The notes under the pieces were generated by a model that worked only from the letters and a program-made list of their open reading frames with translations, made no database searches and had not been told where the DNA came from. From Bacteroidales bacterium (GTDB lineage: Bacteria; Bacteroidota; Bacteroidia; Bacteroidales; UBA932), in NCBI GenBank assembly GCA_016295455.1, contig JAEDLE010000002.1:1-56929 (forward strand): DNA of 56,929 bases, written 5' to 3'. Below, one piece after another: positions 24,250 to 32,561 of the stretch (position 1 is the stretch's first letter; every line of letters starts with the position of its first letter). The position numbers and the translations under genes were made by a program.

Positions 24250-25251
24250 GATTCTCTGTCCTGTCCTGAGTATGACGTTCTGCGACTGGGCCTGCGCCTG
24301 CTCCACCATCTGCCGGTACTCCGGCTCCGGCATATCGAAATCCATGAAATTGACAGGGTTGACATATGAATTCCTGAATATGACCTCGTAATGGAGGTGC
24401 GGACCGGACGAGCGTCCGGTGTTGCCGGTCTCGCCTATGCACTCCCCTCTCTTGAGAGTCATGCCCTCGGCAACATATACATTCCTCAGATGGGCGTAGC
24501 GGGTCTTGTAGCCGAAACCGTGGTTCACCAGGACCGAGTTGCCATATCCCCTGAGCTCGAAGCGGACCTCCTCGACCACGCCGTCGCCGGTAACATATAC
24601 CGGATTGCCCTGAGGGCAGGAGAAGTCGTAGCCCGTGTGCATCTTGGAGGCCGAGGTGAAGGGGTCGGTCCTGTAGCCGAAGCCGCTGGAGCGTCTGTAG
24701 GTGGTCGGATCCGGGTTTATCGGCATTATCGCAGGTATGCAGGAAGCCCTGTCGTCGGCCCTCTTGGCATATGCCGAAATGTCGTCGAAGGATTTGCTCT
24801 GGATGTAGGTCTTCTTGGTCAGTCTGTCCAGGCGCAAAGCCGTGGTCCTGAGGAGGGAACGGTCGTCGAGCCCCTCGAGACCGACATAGCGCTTGAGGCC
24901 TCCCAATCCAGAATTGCGGACGCTCAGCGGGATGGAGTCGAGGCCGAAAATGTTCCTGTAGACCTGCTCGTCCCTGAGCCTGAGGCCCTCGAGGGTCGAC
25001 TCGCTGCGGTCAAGCTCGAAATTGAGCTGTTCCAGACGGGCCACCCATTCCGAATTCTTCCTTTCCAGGAGTGCGGTCTTCGGAAGGTCCAGACCGAGCA
25101 GACGGGTGAAGACCCACAGGTACACGCACATCATCAGCAGCGAGGACAGAACCACCGCCGCGACGTGCCTGAAATGGGTCTTCTTCGACACCTTCTCTAT
25201 TTCATAGAGCAGGGTCTCCGGATTCAGTCTGTACTTTTTAAAAGAGGGCAT
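24241..25251 (-). CDS. Membrane-anchored M23 peptidase, first of pair
   Basis: 336 residues from the ATG at 25251 (MPSFKKYRLNPETLLYEIEKV). One membrane helix (about 31-51), a long helical linker, and an M23 domain with KMHTGYDFSCPQG (His and Asp zinc ligands) and GPHLHYEV. Ligands are all present, so it should be an active endopeptidase at the periplasmic face. It is followed by a related peptidase with shared stop/Shine-Dalgarno bases and by a MerR gene. A -7 element lies four bases before the ATG. Confidence 0.92.
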   Translation of the reverse strand: MPSFKKYRLNPETLLYEIEKVSKKTHFRHVAAVVLSSLLMMCVYLWVFTRLLGLDLPKTALLERKNSEWVARLEQLNFELDRSESTLEGLRLRDEQVYRNIFGLDSIPLSVRNSGLGGLKRYVGLEGLDDRSLLRTTALRLDRLTKKTYIQSKSFDDISAYAKRADDRASCIPAIMPINPDPTTYRRSSGFGYRTDPFTSASKMHTGYDFSCPQGNPVYVTGDGVVEEVRFELRGYGNSVLVNHGFGYKTRYAHLRNVYVAEGMTLKRGECIGETGNTGRSSGPHLHYEVIFRNSYVNPVNFMDFDMPEPEYRQMVEQAQAQSQNVILRTGQRIRR

Positions 25252-25255
25252 ATCG

Positions 25256-25263
25256 CAAACATA
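25256..25263 (-). promoter_or_regulatory. -7 promoter element for the M23 peptidase pair
   Basis: Minus-strand TATGTTTG ends four bases before the ATG at 25251; leaderless mRNA expected. Confidence 0.5.
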
Positions 25264-25275
25264 CGGAAAATTTTG

Positions 25276-25283
25276 TAATTTTG
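25276..25283 (+). promoter_or_regulatory. -7 promoter element for alaS
   Basis: TAATTTTG matches TAnnTTTG, 78 bases before the alaS ATG; divergent from the M23 element 13 bases away. Confidence 0.45.
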
Positions 25284-25361
25284 CTTTTTCACAAAAGCCG
25301 CCATCTGCAACCAATTTTCGTACCTGACGGCCGCGCACAGAGAAAAAACTGAAAAACAGAT

Positions 25362-27989
25362 ATGACATCCAAGGAAATCCGACAGAAGTATCTAGACTTC
25401 TTTGCATCCAAGGGCCACACCGTCGTCCCTTCAGCGCCGATGGTAATCAAGAACGACCCTACCCTCATGTTCACAAACGCGGGAATGAACCAGTTCAAGG
25501 ACATATTCCTCGGCAACACCACAGCAAAGTTCAACCGCGCCGCCGACAGCCAGAAATGCCTCAGGGTCAGCGGAAAGCACAATGACCTCGAAGCCGTGGG
25601 CCACGACGGGCGCCACCACACGATGTTCGAGATGCTCGGAAACTGGAGCTTCGGCGACTATTTCAAGACCGAGGCCATAGACTGGGCCTGGGAACTGCTC
25701 ACCCAGGTGTACGGCATTGACAAGTCCAAGCTCTATGCGACAGTGTTCGAGGGTTCCGCAGAAGACGGCACCGAACTCGACACCGAGGCCAGGGAGGCCT
25801 GGCTCAAGCATATGCCGCAGGACCATATACTTCTGGGCAACAAGCACGACAATTTCTGGGAGATGGGCGAGACCGGTCCGTGCGGACCGTGCAGCGAAAT
25901 CCACATCGACCTGCGCACTGACGAGGAGAGGGCCGCAGTGCCCGGAGCCTCGCTCGTGAACACCGACAACGACCAGGTGATAGAGATATGGAACCTCGTG
26001 TTCATGCAGTACAACCGCAAGGCTGACGGACACCTGGAGATGCTTCCTGCCAGGAACATAGACACAGGTATGGGCTTCGAGAGGCTCTGCATGGTGCTCC
26101 AGGGCAAGACCAGCAACTACGACACCGACGTCTTCAGCGGAATGATCTCCAGAATCAGCGAACTTTCCGGCCACTCATACCACGAATCCGAAAAGACAGA
26201 AGTCGCGATGAGGGTGATAGCGGACCACATCAGGGCCATCGCCTTCTCCATCGCTGACGGACAGTTGCCTTCCAACGTCAAGGCGGGATACGTCATCCGC
26301 AGGATACTCCGCCGTGCCGTACGCTACGGATACACCTTCCTCGGCTTCGGAGAACCGTTCATCTGCAGGCTCGTGCCCCAGCTAGTGGCGGACATGGGCG
26401 AGGCCTATCCTGAGCTCGCGGCGCAGCAGAAACTCATAGAGAGCGTGATACGCGAGGAGGAGGCCGCATTCCTCCGCACCCTCGACAGGGGTATCAAGCT
26501 CATTGAGGAGCTTATGCAGAAGAACAGCGGGGACAAGACCATATCCGGCAAGGACGCCTTCCTGCTCTATGACACCTACGGCTTCCCTCTCGACCTGACC
26601 GAGCTCATCGCCACCGAACACGGTTTCAGCGTGGACATCAAGGGCTTCGAGGCCGAGATGCTCAAGCAGAAGGAGCGCGCGAGGAACGCCACAGCCAACG
26701 AGTTCGGCGACTGGGTGGAATATCTCCCGGGCGAGGAGGAGTTCGTGGGCTATGACTGCACCACGGTGGAAGGAGCGAGGCTGCTCAGGCAGCGCAGCGT
26801 GAAGCAGAAGAACAGGGAGATGCTCCAGCTCGTGTTCGACAGGACTCCGTTCTACGGAGAGATGGGCGGCGAGGTCGGAGACACCGGCCATATGATTTCC
26901 GCCGAAGGCGAAAGAATCGCGATAACCAACACCGTCAAGGAGAACGGACTGACCGTGCACATCGCCGAGAAGCTGCCTTCAGACCCTTCTTCCGTCTTCA
27001 CCCTCGAGGTCGATGCCGCAAGGAGGCAGAAAATCGCCAACAACCACAGTTGTACCCACCTTCTCGACCAGGTGCTCAGGGAAGTCCTCGGAACCCACGT
27101 CGAGCAGAAGGGCTCATATGTCTGCGACAAGTACCTCCGCTTCGACTTCTCCCACTTCGAGAAGCTCAGCGACGCCCAGATCAGGGAGGTGGAAAGAAAA
27201 GTCAACGCCCTCATACGCAGCAACTTCGCCTGCGAGGAGAAGAGAGACGCCACCATGGATGAAGCCAAGGCCATGGGAGCCATCGCACTTTTCGGGGAGA
27301 AATATGGCGACGTGGTCAGGGTGGTGAAGTTCGGTCCGAGCGTCGAGCTCTGCGGAGGCTGCCACACCGGGGCAACGGGTAACATAGGCTACTTCCAGAT
27401 CACCTCCGAAAGCGCAATCGCCGCAGGCATACGCCGCATAGAGGCCGTGACCGGAGAAGAGGCTGAATACTACTCTGAAGCGGCCCAGGAGGCCCTGCGT
27501 TCGGCCAAGGCCTTCTTCAACAACGTGCCTGACCTGAGCGGTGCAATAGCCAAGCTCATCAACGAGAACGCCGAGTACAAGAAGAAGGCGGAGGAATTCG
27601 CAAGGCAGAAGGCCGCCGAGTTCGCCAGGGAACTGAGCACCGCAGGCAAGGTAGTCAACGGAGTGAACCTCATCAGCCTCCGCACCGTCGTGGACAGGGG
27701 CGGGGATCCGGTGATGCTCAGGGACGCCGCAGCCAACCTCCAGAAGGAGCTCACCAACACGGCCATCGTGGCTGCCTTCGAGTATGAGGGCAAGCCTCAG
27801 CTCCTGCTGATGTACTCTTCTGACCTCGTGGCGGCGGGCAAGAACGCCGGCAAGGACATCCGTGAGGCAGCCAAGGCCATAATGGGCGGAGGCGGCGGAC
27901 AGCCGGGTCTCGCCTCTGCGGGCGGCAAGAATGTTGCAGGCCTGGACGAGGCTCTCGCAAAACTCACAGAAACTGCCACCGCAAAGTGA
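25362..27989 (+). CDS. alaS: Alanyl-tRNA synthetase
   Basis: 875 residues, full length. Class II catalytic core with LMFTNAGMNQFKDIFLG, RHHTMFEMLGNWSFGDYF and the GMGFERL motif 3; the central tRNA-binding part; the editing domain with NHSCTHLLDQVL and CGGCHTGATGNIG (His and Cys zinc ligands); and a C-terminal DHHA1 domain ending in GGGGGQPGLASAGG. The stop overlaps the GTG start of the permease-Fmt gene by four bases. Nothing unusual in the protein itself. Confidence 0.97.
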   Translation: MTSKEIRQKYLDFFASKGHTVVPSAPMVIKNDPTLMFTNAGMNQFKDIFLGNTTAKFNRAADSQKCLRVSGKHNDLEAVGHDGRHHTMFEMLGNWSFGDYFKTEAIDWAWELLTQVYGIDKSKLYATVFEGSAEDGTELDTEAREAWLKHMPQDHILLGNKHDNFWEMGETGPCGPCSEIHIDLRTDEERAAVPGASLVNTDNDQVIEIWNLVFMQYNRKADGHLEMLPARNIDTGMGFERLCMVLQGKTSNYDTDVFSGMISRISELSGHSYHESEKTEVAMRVIADHIRAIAFSIADGQLPSNVKAGYVIRRILRRAVRYGYTFLGFGEPFICRLVPQLVADMGEAYPELAAQQKLIESVIREEEAAFLRTLDRGIKLIEELMQKNSGDKTISGKDAFLLYDTYGFPLDLTELIATEHGFSVDIKGFEAEMLKQKERARNATANEFGDWVEYLPGEEEFVGYDCTTVEGARLLRQRSVKQKNREMLQLVFDRTPFYGEMGGEVGDTGHMISAEGERIAITNTVKENGLTVHIAEKLPSDPSSVFTLEVDAARRQKIANNHSCTHLLDQVLREVLGTHVEQKGSYVCDKYLRFDFSHFEKLSDAQIREVERKVNALIRSNFACEEKRDATMDEAKAMGAIALFGEKYGDVVRVVKFGPSVELCGGCHTGATGNIGYFQITSESAIAAGIRRIEAVTGEEAEYYSEAAQEALRSAKAFFNNVPDLSGAIAKLINENAEYKKKAEEFARQKAAEFARELSTAGKVVNGVNLISLRTVVDRGGDPVMLRDAAANLQKELTNTAIVAAFEYEGKPQLLLMYSSDLVAAGKNAGKDIREAAKAIMGGGGGQPGLASAGGKNVAGLDEALAKLTETATAK

Positions 27990-30451
27990 AGAAACTCGAC
28001 AAGTTCATACTGAAATCGTTCATAGGACCGTTCCTGGCGGTCCTGCTGGTCGTGACCTTCATACTCATGATGCAGTTCCTCTGGGTCTACATCGACGAGC
28101 TTGTGGGCAAGGGCCTGACGCTTTCGGTCATACTCGAATTCATGGGCTGGGGAGGCACTACTCTGCTGCCTCTCTCGCTCCCTCTGGCCACATTGCTGGC
28201 TTCGGTGATGACCCTCGGGCAGATGTCCGAGAACTATGAACTTTTCGCCATCAAGTCCGCCGGCATATCCCTGGCAAGGGTCATGGCCCCGCTGACCATA
28301 GCGTCAGTGGTCATCAGCATCGCCGCCTTCTTCGCGGCGAATGACCTGGTGCCGGTGGCATACAACAAGATTTACACCCTCAGGGACGACATCGGCAGCA
28401 CCAAGGAGGAAATCAACATCCCCGCAGGTACCTTCTACGACGGAATCGAGGGCTATGTACTGCGCGTCGACTCCAAGAACAAGAAGACGGGAATGATGTA
28501 CGGCGTGATGGTATATGACCACACGGGCAAGAACGGCGGATCCGCAATGATCATGGCCGATTCGGCTATGATGAAGATGTCCAAGGCCAAGGATTACCTC
28601 ACCTTCAGCCTCTATGACGGCATCAACTACCAGGAGGAGAACTCCCTCCGGTACAACGACACCACGATGAAGCTGGACAGGGTGACCTTCTCCAGGCAGG
28701 AGATGGTGATTCCTCTGGCGAACTACGCTTTCCAGAAGTCGGAAGGGGCGCGTTTCGGAGACCAGATCAAGACCCAGGACGTGAAGAGGCTCAGGCACCG
28801 ACACGACTCGGTCACCACCCTGAACGACTCCGCCCTCGTCTCCCAGTACGGAAGACTGCTCAGGGACAGGTCCCTGCGCTATCTCAGCCAGCTCGACACG
28901 GCAAAGCATATGGAACTGAGGCCGGTGCTGGAAGTTGACACGGACACTCTCTCCTGGAGGAAGGAAAGCGAGGAGGCGAACGCCTGCAAGCTGGCAGTGA
29001 GGCAGATAGAAGGCACCAAGACCCTGCTGCACTCCTTCGTGAACGAGACCTACGACTACCACTGGAACCTCAACCGTTCCGGTCTGGAGATACTGAAGAA
29101 ATATGCCGGAGCGCTCGCCTGCCTGATAATGTTCCTGATAGGCGCGCCTCTGGGAGCTTTCACCACGAAAAAGAGCGGACTGGGAGCATATATGATTTTC
29201 GCGGTGCTCTTCTTCGTGCTCTACTGGGTGGTGGATACCTCGGGAAGCAAGCTCGCAAGGGACGGGGCGACTTCCGCCTGGACCGGAGCCTTCGCCTCCT
29301 CGCTGGTGCTACTGCCGATGGGAGTCTATCTGTCCTACAAGGCGATTAACGACTCCGCCATATTCAAGACTGACGATTTCAGCGTAGTCTGGAAGAGATT
29401 CAAGAGCAAGATTACAGGTATGTTCAAGAAGACAAGAATAGTGTATATGGGTACGCCGGAATTCGCCGTCGCACCTCTGGACGCCCTTGTCAAGGCCGGT
29501 TACAAGGTCGTGGCCTGCGTCACGGTCGCCGACAAGCCGAGCGGGCGCGGACTCAAGATGAATGAAAGCGCGGTGAAGAAATATGCCGTGGAGCACGGAA
29601 TCCCGGTACTGCAGCCGCTGAAGCTGAAGGATCCTGCCTTCCTCGAGGAGCTCAGGTCATACAAGGCGGACCTCTTCGTGGTGGTGGCATTCAGGATGCT
29701 GCCTGAGGAGGTGTGGAAGATGCCGCCTCTGGGAACCTTCAACCTTCACGCCGCACTGCTGCCTCAGTACAGGGGCGCCGCTCCTATCAACTGGGCTGTA
29801 ATCAACGGGGAGAGGATATCCGGAGCCACAACCTTCATGATTGACCACAACATAGACACCGGCGGAATCATGCTCCGCCAGGACTGCAGGATAGCCGAAA
29901 CCGACAGCGCCGGGGATCTCCACGACAAACTTATGCCTATAGGCGCCGACCTGGTGCTCCAGACCGTCCAGGGCATAATCGAAGGCAATATCGAGACCCG
30001 GGTACAGAAGAGCTTCATCCAGGGAGCGGAGGTGCTCAAGAGCGCTCCGAAACTCAGTCGCGAGCTCTGCCACATCGACTGGGACTCCCCTGTCAAGGAT
30101 ATTTACAACCTCATACGAGGTCTCAGCCCATACCCTGCGGCCTTCACCGAACTGGAAAGGGACGGGAACGTCACCCAACTCAAGATATACGGCTGCACCA
30201 GGCTCACCGGCGAGGAATGGGCCGGAATATGCGGAGGCGCACCGGCTGCTCCCGGAACCATATTCACCGACGGGAAGAACTATATGGCCATAGCCGCAAG
30301 GGACGGAGGCATATCCCTGAAGGAAGTGCAGCTCTCGGGCAAGAAGAAGATGGACGTGAAGAGTTTCCTGCTGGGGTTCAGGGATTTGCAGGCGTATGTG
30401 ACGACGAAGGGAACTTCCGCCGCCGTTCTGGAAAAGGTAAGGAATTCATAG
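27986..30451 (+). CDS. Fusion of LptF/LptG-type permease and methionyl-tRNA formyltransferase
   Basis: 821 residues in one open frame, starting with GTG at 27986 that overlaps the alaS stop. Residues 1-455 are an LptF/LptG (YjgP/YjgQ) permease: three N-terminal helices (about 13-35, 55-77, 103-120), a periplasmic beta-jellyroll region (about 130-360), and three C-terminal helices. Residues 479-821 are a complete Fmt: RIVYMGTPEFAVAPLDAL, TVADKPSGRG, catalytic N586-L-H588, RGAAPINWAVINGE, and IDTGGI with catalytic D624. No stop codon lies between them; the joint is FKSKITGMFKK. An in-frame ATG at 29420 sits exactly where a free Fmt would begin, so separate Fmt could also be made by internal initiation. 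See findings. Confidence 0.9.
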   Translation: MKKLDKFILKSFIGPFLAVLLVVTFILMMQFLWVYIDELVGKGLTLSVILEFMGWGGTTLLPLSLPLATLLASVMTLGQMSENYELFAIKSAGISLARVMAPLTIASVVISIAAFFAANDLVPVAYNKIYTLRDDIGSTKEEINIPAGTFYDGIEGYVLRVDSKNKKTGMMYGVMVYDHTGKNGGSAMIMADSAMMKMSKAKDYLTFSLYDGINYQEENSLRYNDTTMKLDRVTFSRQEMVIPLANYAFQKSEGARFGDQIKTQDVKRLRHRHDSVTTLNDSALVSQYGRLLRDRSLRYLSQLDTAKHMELRPVLEVDTDTLSWRKESEEANACKLAVRQIEGTKTLLHSFVNETYDYHWNLNRSGLEILKKYAGALACLIMFLIGAPLGAFTTKKSGLGAYMIFAVLFFVLYWVVDTSGSKLARDGATSAWTGAFASSLVLLPMGVYLSYKAINDSAIFKTDDFSVVWKRFKSKITGMFKKTRIVYMGTPEFAVAPLDALVKAGYKVVACVTVADKPSGRGLKMNESAVKKYAVEHGIPVLQPLKLKDPAFLEELRSYKADLFVVVAFRMLPEEVWKMPPLGTFNLHAALLPQYRGAAPINWAVINGERISGATTFMIDHNIDTGGIMLRQDCRIAETDSAGDLHDKLMPIGADLVLQTVQGIIEGNIETRVQKSFIQGAEVLKSAPKLSRELCHIDWDSPVKDIYNLIRGLSPYPAAFTELERDGNVTQLKIYGCTRLTGEEWAGICGGAPAAPGTIFTDGKNYMAIAARDGGISLKEVQLSGKKKMDVKSFLLGFRDLQAYVTTKGTSAAVLEKVRNS

Positions 30452-30452
30452 T

Positions 30453-31169
30453 ATGGCTGTCAGCGTGATTGTCGGGAACGGAGATTTCCCGAAGACGGAA
30501 TATCCGCGCTATCTGGTCTCTTCAGCGGACCATATTGTCTGCTGCGACGGTGCGTTCAGAACCTGGCTGAGGTGCTGCAAGGGCATATTCGGGGAAGAAA
30601 GGATGCCGGATGCGGTGGTCGGAGACATGGACTCCATTTCCCCCGGGCTCAGAAAAAGATACGCCTCCCTGATGGTCCATATCACGGAACAGGACTTCAA
30701 CGATATGACCAAGGCGCTGCTCTACACGCTCAGGACCTTCCCGGACACCGACTGCATACATTTCATAGGTTTCAGCGGCAAACGCGAGGACCATACCATA
30801 GGAAATCTCTCGCTGCTTATGGAATATGCCTCCGCGCTCAGCTGCAGCCGTCCGGTCGCCGACACCCTCTCCGGCCTGATGGAGAAGGCCCTTGCCCCTT
30901 ACCGCGGGAAAAGGCTGGACATCGACATGGTGAGCGACCACTCTACCATATTCGCAGTCACTGACAGTTGTGAGCTGGCTGTGGGCCAGGGGCGAAGTGT
31001 GTCCATAATCTCCTCGGACAACAGCCTGAAAATCAAATCCGCAGGCCTGGTATGGCCCACGGATGACGTAGTTTTCGACAATCTCTGGAAAGCGACCCTG
31101 AACAGGGCGGAGAGCGACATGATCCGGCTCGAGTTCAATCACCCTTCAGCCGCCCTGATAGTAATCTAG
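30453..31169 (+). CDS. Thiamine pyrophosphokinase
   Basis: 238 residues; makes thiamine diphosphate from thiamine and ATP. Family signatures: VGNGDFP, CCDGAF, VVGDMDSISP (metal/ATP-binding Asp), EQDFNDMTKAL and GFSGKREDHTIGNLSLL; the C-terminal half is the thiamine-binding beta domain. It begins two bases after the fusion gene stop, so it belongs to the alaS operon. No TPP riboswitch was seen upstream. Confidence 0.92.
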   Translation: MAVSVIVGNGDFPKTEYPRYLVSSADHIVCCDGAFRTWLRCCKGIFGEERMPDAVVGDMDSISPGLRKRYASLMVHITEQDFNDMTKALLYTLRTFPDTDCIHFIGFSGKREDHTIGNLSLLMEYASALSCSRPVADTLSGLMEKALAPYRGKRLDIDMVSDHSTIFAVTDSCELAVGQGRSVSIISSDNSLKIKSAGLVWPTDDVVFDNLWKATLNRAESDMIRLEFNHPSAALIVI

Positions 31170-31182
31170 CACGGTTTCACTT

Positions 31183-32550
31183 TCAGAAATCCCCTCTCTT
31201 GAGCTTCTCCACGTAGCGGTCTATCCTCTGCATCTGGGCAGGGATATTGATGCGCTGAGGACAGTGGCTCATGCACTTTCGGCAGCCTATGCAATGGTCA
31301 GCCTGCCTCTCTGCCGGCACCGCCTTGGCATATCCCGTGAGATAGGCTTTCCTGAGCCTGCGGAAATCCTCCTGCGCTGAGCTCTGGGCGATGAGGCCCT
31401 CGTTGACAGCACTGTTGTAGTGCTTGAATATTTCCGGGATGTTGAGTCCGTAAGGGCAAGGCATACAGTACTTGCAGTCGTTGCAATTGACTGTAGGATA
31501 CTCCTTTATGAGTGTGGCCGCACGCTCTATCATCTCGAGTTCCTCATCCGTCATGTAACGGAAGCCTGTGAAGGTGTCCACATTGTCCACCAGATGCTCC
31601 ATATAGGTCATGCCGCTGAGGGTGGTAAGTATGCCCGGATGCGAGCCCACGAAACGGAAGGCCCAGGAACCGAGGGTGGCCTGCGGATCCCTTTCCTTTA
31701 GCATCGCGGCGATATTGTCAGGAACGTTGGCCAGGCGGCCTCCCTGGAGAGGTTCCATCACTGTGATCGGAATGTTCAGTGACACCAGCTTGTCGTAAAG
31801 GTATTCCGCATTGGCGTTGCTGACTCCGTCGGCGTGGCGCCAGTCCACATAGTTCATCTGGATTTGCACGAAATCCCAGTGGTATCTGGAATGCAGCGCT
31901 ATGAGTTCGTCGAATTCGGCAGGACTGCCGTGGAAAGAAAAGCCCATCTGGCGTATCTTGCCCTTCTCACGTTCTTTCATCACGAAATCCATCATCCCGT
32001 TGTCCACATAGCGCTTCTCGAAGGCTGCGACTCCGCCCTGTCCTATGGCGTGCATCAGGTAGTAGTCGAAGTAGTCTGTCTGCATCTCGTCGAAAGAGTC
32101 GTGATACATCTTCTGAGAGGCAGCCGCGGAAGCGTCCCCGAAGTTGGAAAGTTTCGTGGCTATGTAGAAGCTCTTGCGAGGATAACGGCTCAGGGCTATG
32201 CCCGTGGCCCTTTCCGACTGGCCCTGGAGATATGCCGGAGAGGTGTCATAATAGTTCACCCCGTGCTTCATGGCATAGTCTATGAGCTCGTTGACCTTCT
32301 GCTGGTCAATGACATCCCTGCCGGAATCATCCTTGACCATAGGCCATCTCATACAGCCGTAACCCAGAAGGGAGACCTTGTCGCCATTGCCGGGATTGGT
32401 CCTCATCTCCATGGTCCCCTGCTGCTGTGGCTGCCCTGAGACAGGCTCCTGCTGTCCTCCCCTGCCTGACGCGCAGGCCGCCGCTGCCACTCCGATGGCA
32501 CCGGCTCCGCTTATCTTGAGAAATTCTCTTCTGCTGATATCATTACCCAT
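31183..32550 (-). CDS. Tat-exported aldo/keto reductase with [4Fe-4S] domain
   Basis: 455 residues from the ATG at 32550. The N-terminus has a twin-arginine signal (SRREFLKISGAGAIGVAAAA). Residues about 50-320 form an aldo/keto reductase barrel (GYGCMRWP, NYYDTSPAYLQGQSE, MEPLQGGRLA). The C-terminal part carries Cys clusters NCNDCKYCMPCPYG and HCIGCRKCMSHCPQ, ferredoxin-like. Export through Tat indicates folding with Fe-S centres before transport. It follows the polyferredoxin gene, whose stop lies inside its Shine-Dalgarno, so the membrane protein probably feeds it electrons. Substrate unknown. Confidence 0.9.
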   Translation of the reverse strand: MGNDISRREFLKISGAGAIGVAAAACASGRGGQQEPVSGQPQQQGTMEMRTNPGNGDKVSLLGYGCMRWPMVKDDSGRDVIDQQKVNELIDYAMKHGVNYYDTSPAYLQGQSERATGIALSRYPRKSFYIATKLSNFGDASAAASQKMYHDSFDEMQTDYFDYYLMHAIGQGGVAAFEKRYVDNGMMDFVMKEREKGKIRQMGFSFHGSPAEFDELIALHSRYHWDFVQIQMNYVDWRHADGVSNANAEYLYDKLVSLNIPITVMEPLQGGRLANVPDNIAAMLKERDPQATLGSWAFRFVGSHPGILTTLSGMTYMEHLVDNVDTFTGFRYMTDEELEMIERAATLIKEYPTVNCNDCKYCMPCPYGLNIPEIFKHYNSAVNEGLIAQSSAQEDFRRLRKAYLTGYAKAVPAERQADHCIGCRKCMSHCPQRINIPAQMQRIDRYVEKLKRGDF

Positions 32551-32552
32551 AA

Positions 32553-32561
32553 TCACCTCCT
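32553..32561 (-). promoter_or_regulatory. Perfect Shine-Dalgarno spanning the upstream stop
   Basis: The bases TAGGAGGTGATT precede the ATG at 32550; TAG is the stop of the polyferredoxin gene and AGGAGGTGA is complementary to the 16S rRNA tail. This decides the ATG over an upstream in-frame GTG. Confidence 0.7.

Noticed and set aside
27986..30451. Frameshift error joining permease and Fmt
   Set aside because: Both halves are intact in one frame and only a missing stop would be needed; an assembly error cannot be excluded, so it is listed as a test in the finding.
30440..30455. TPP riboswitch before thiamine pyrophosphokinase
   Set aside because: Only one base separates it from the upstream gene and no such fold was seen.
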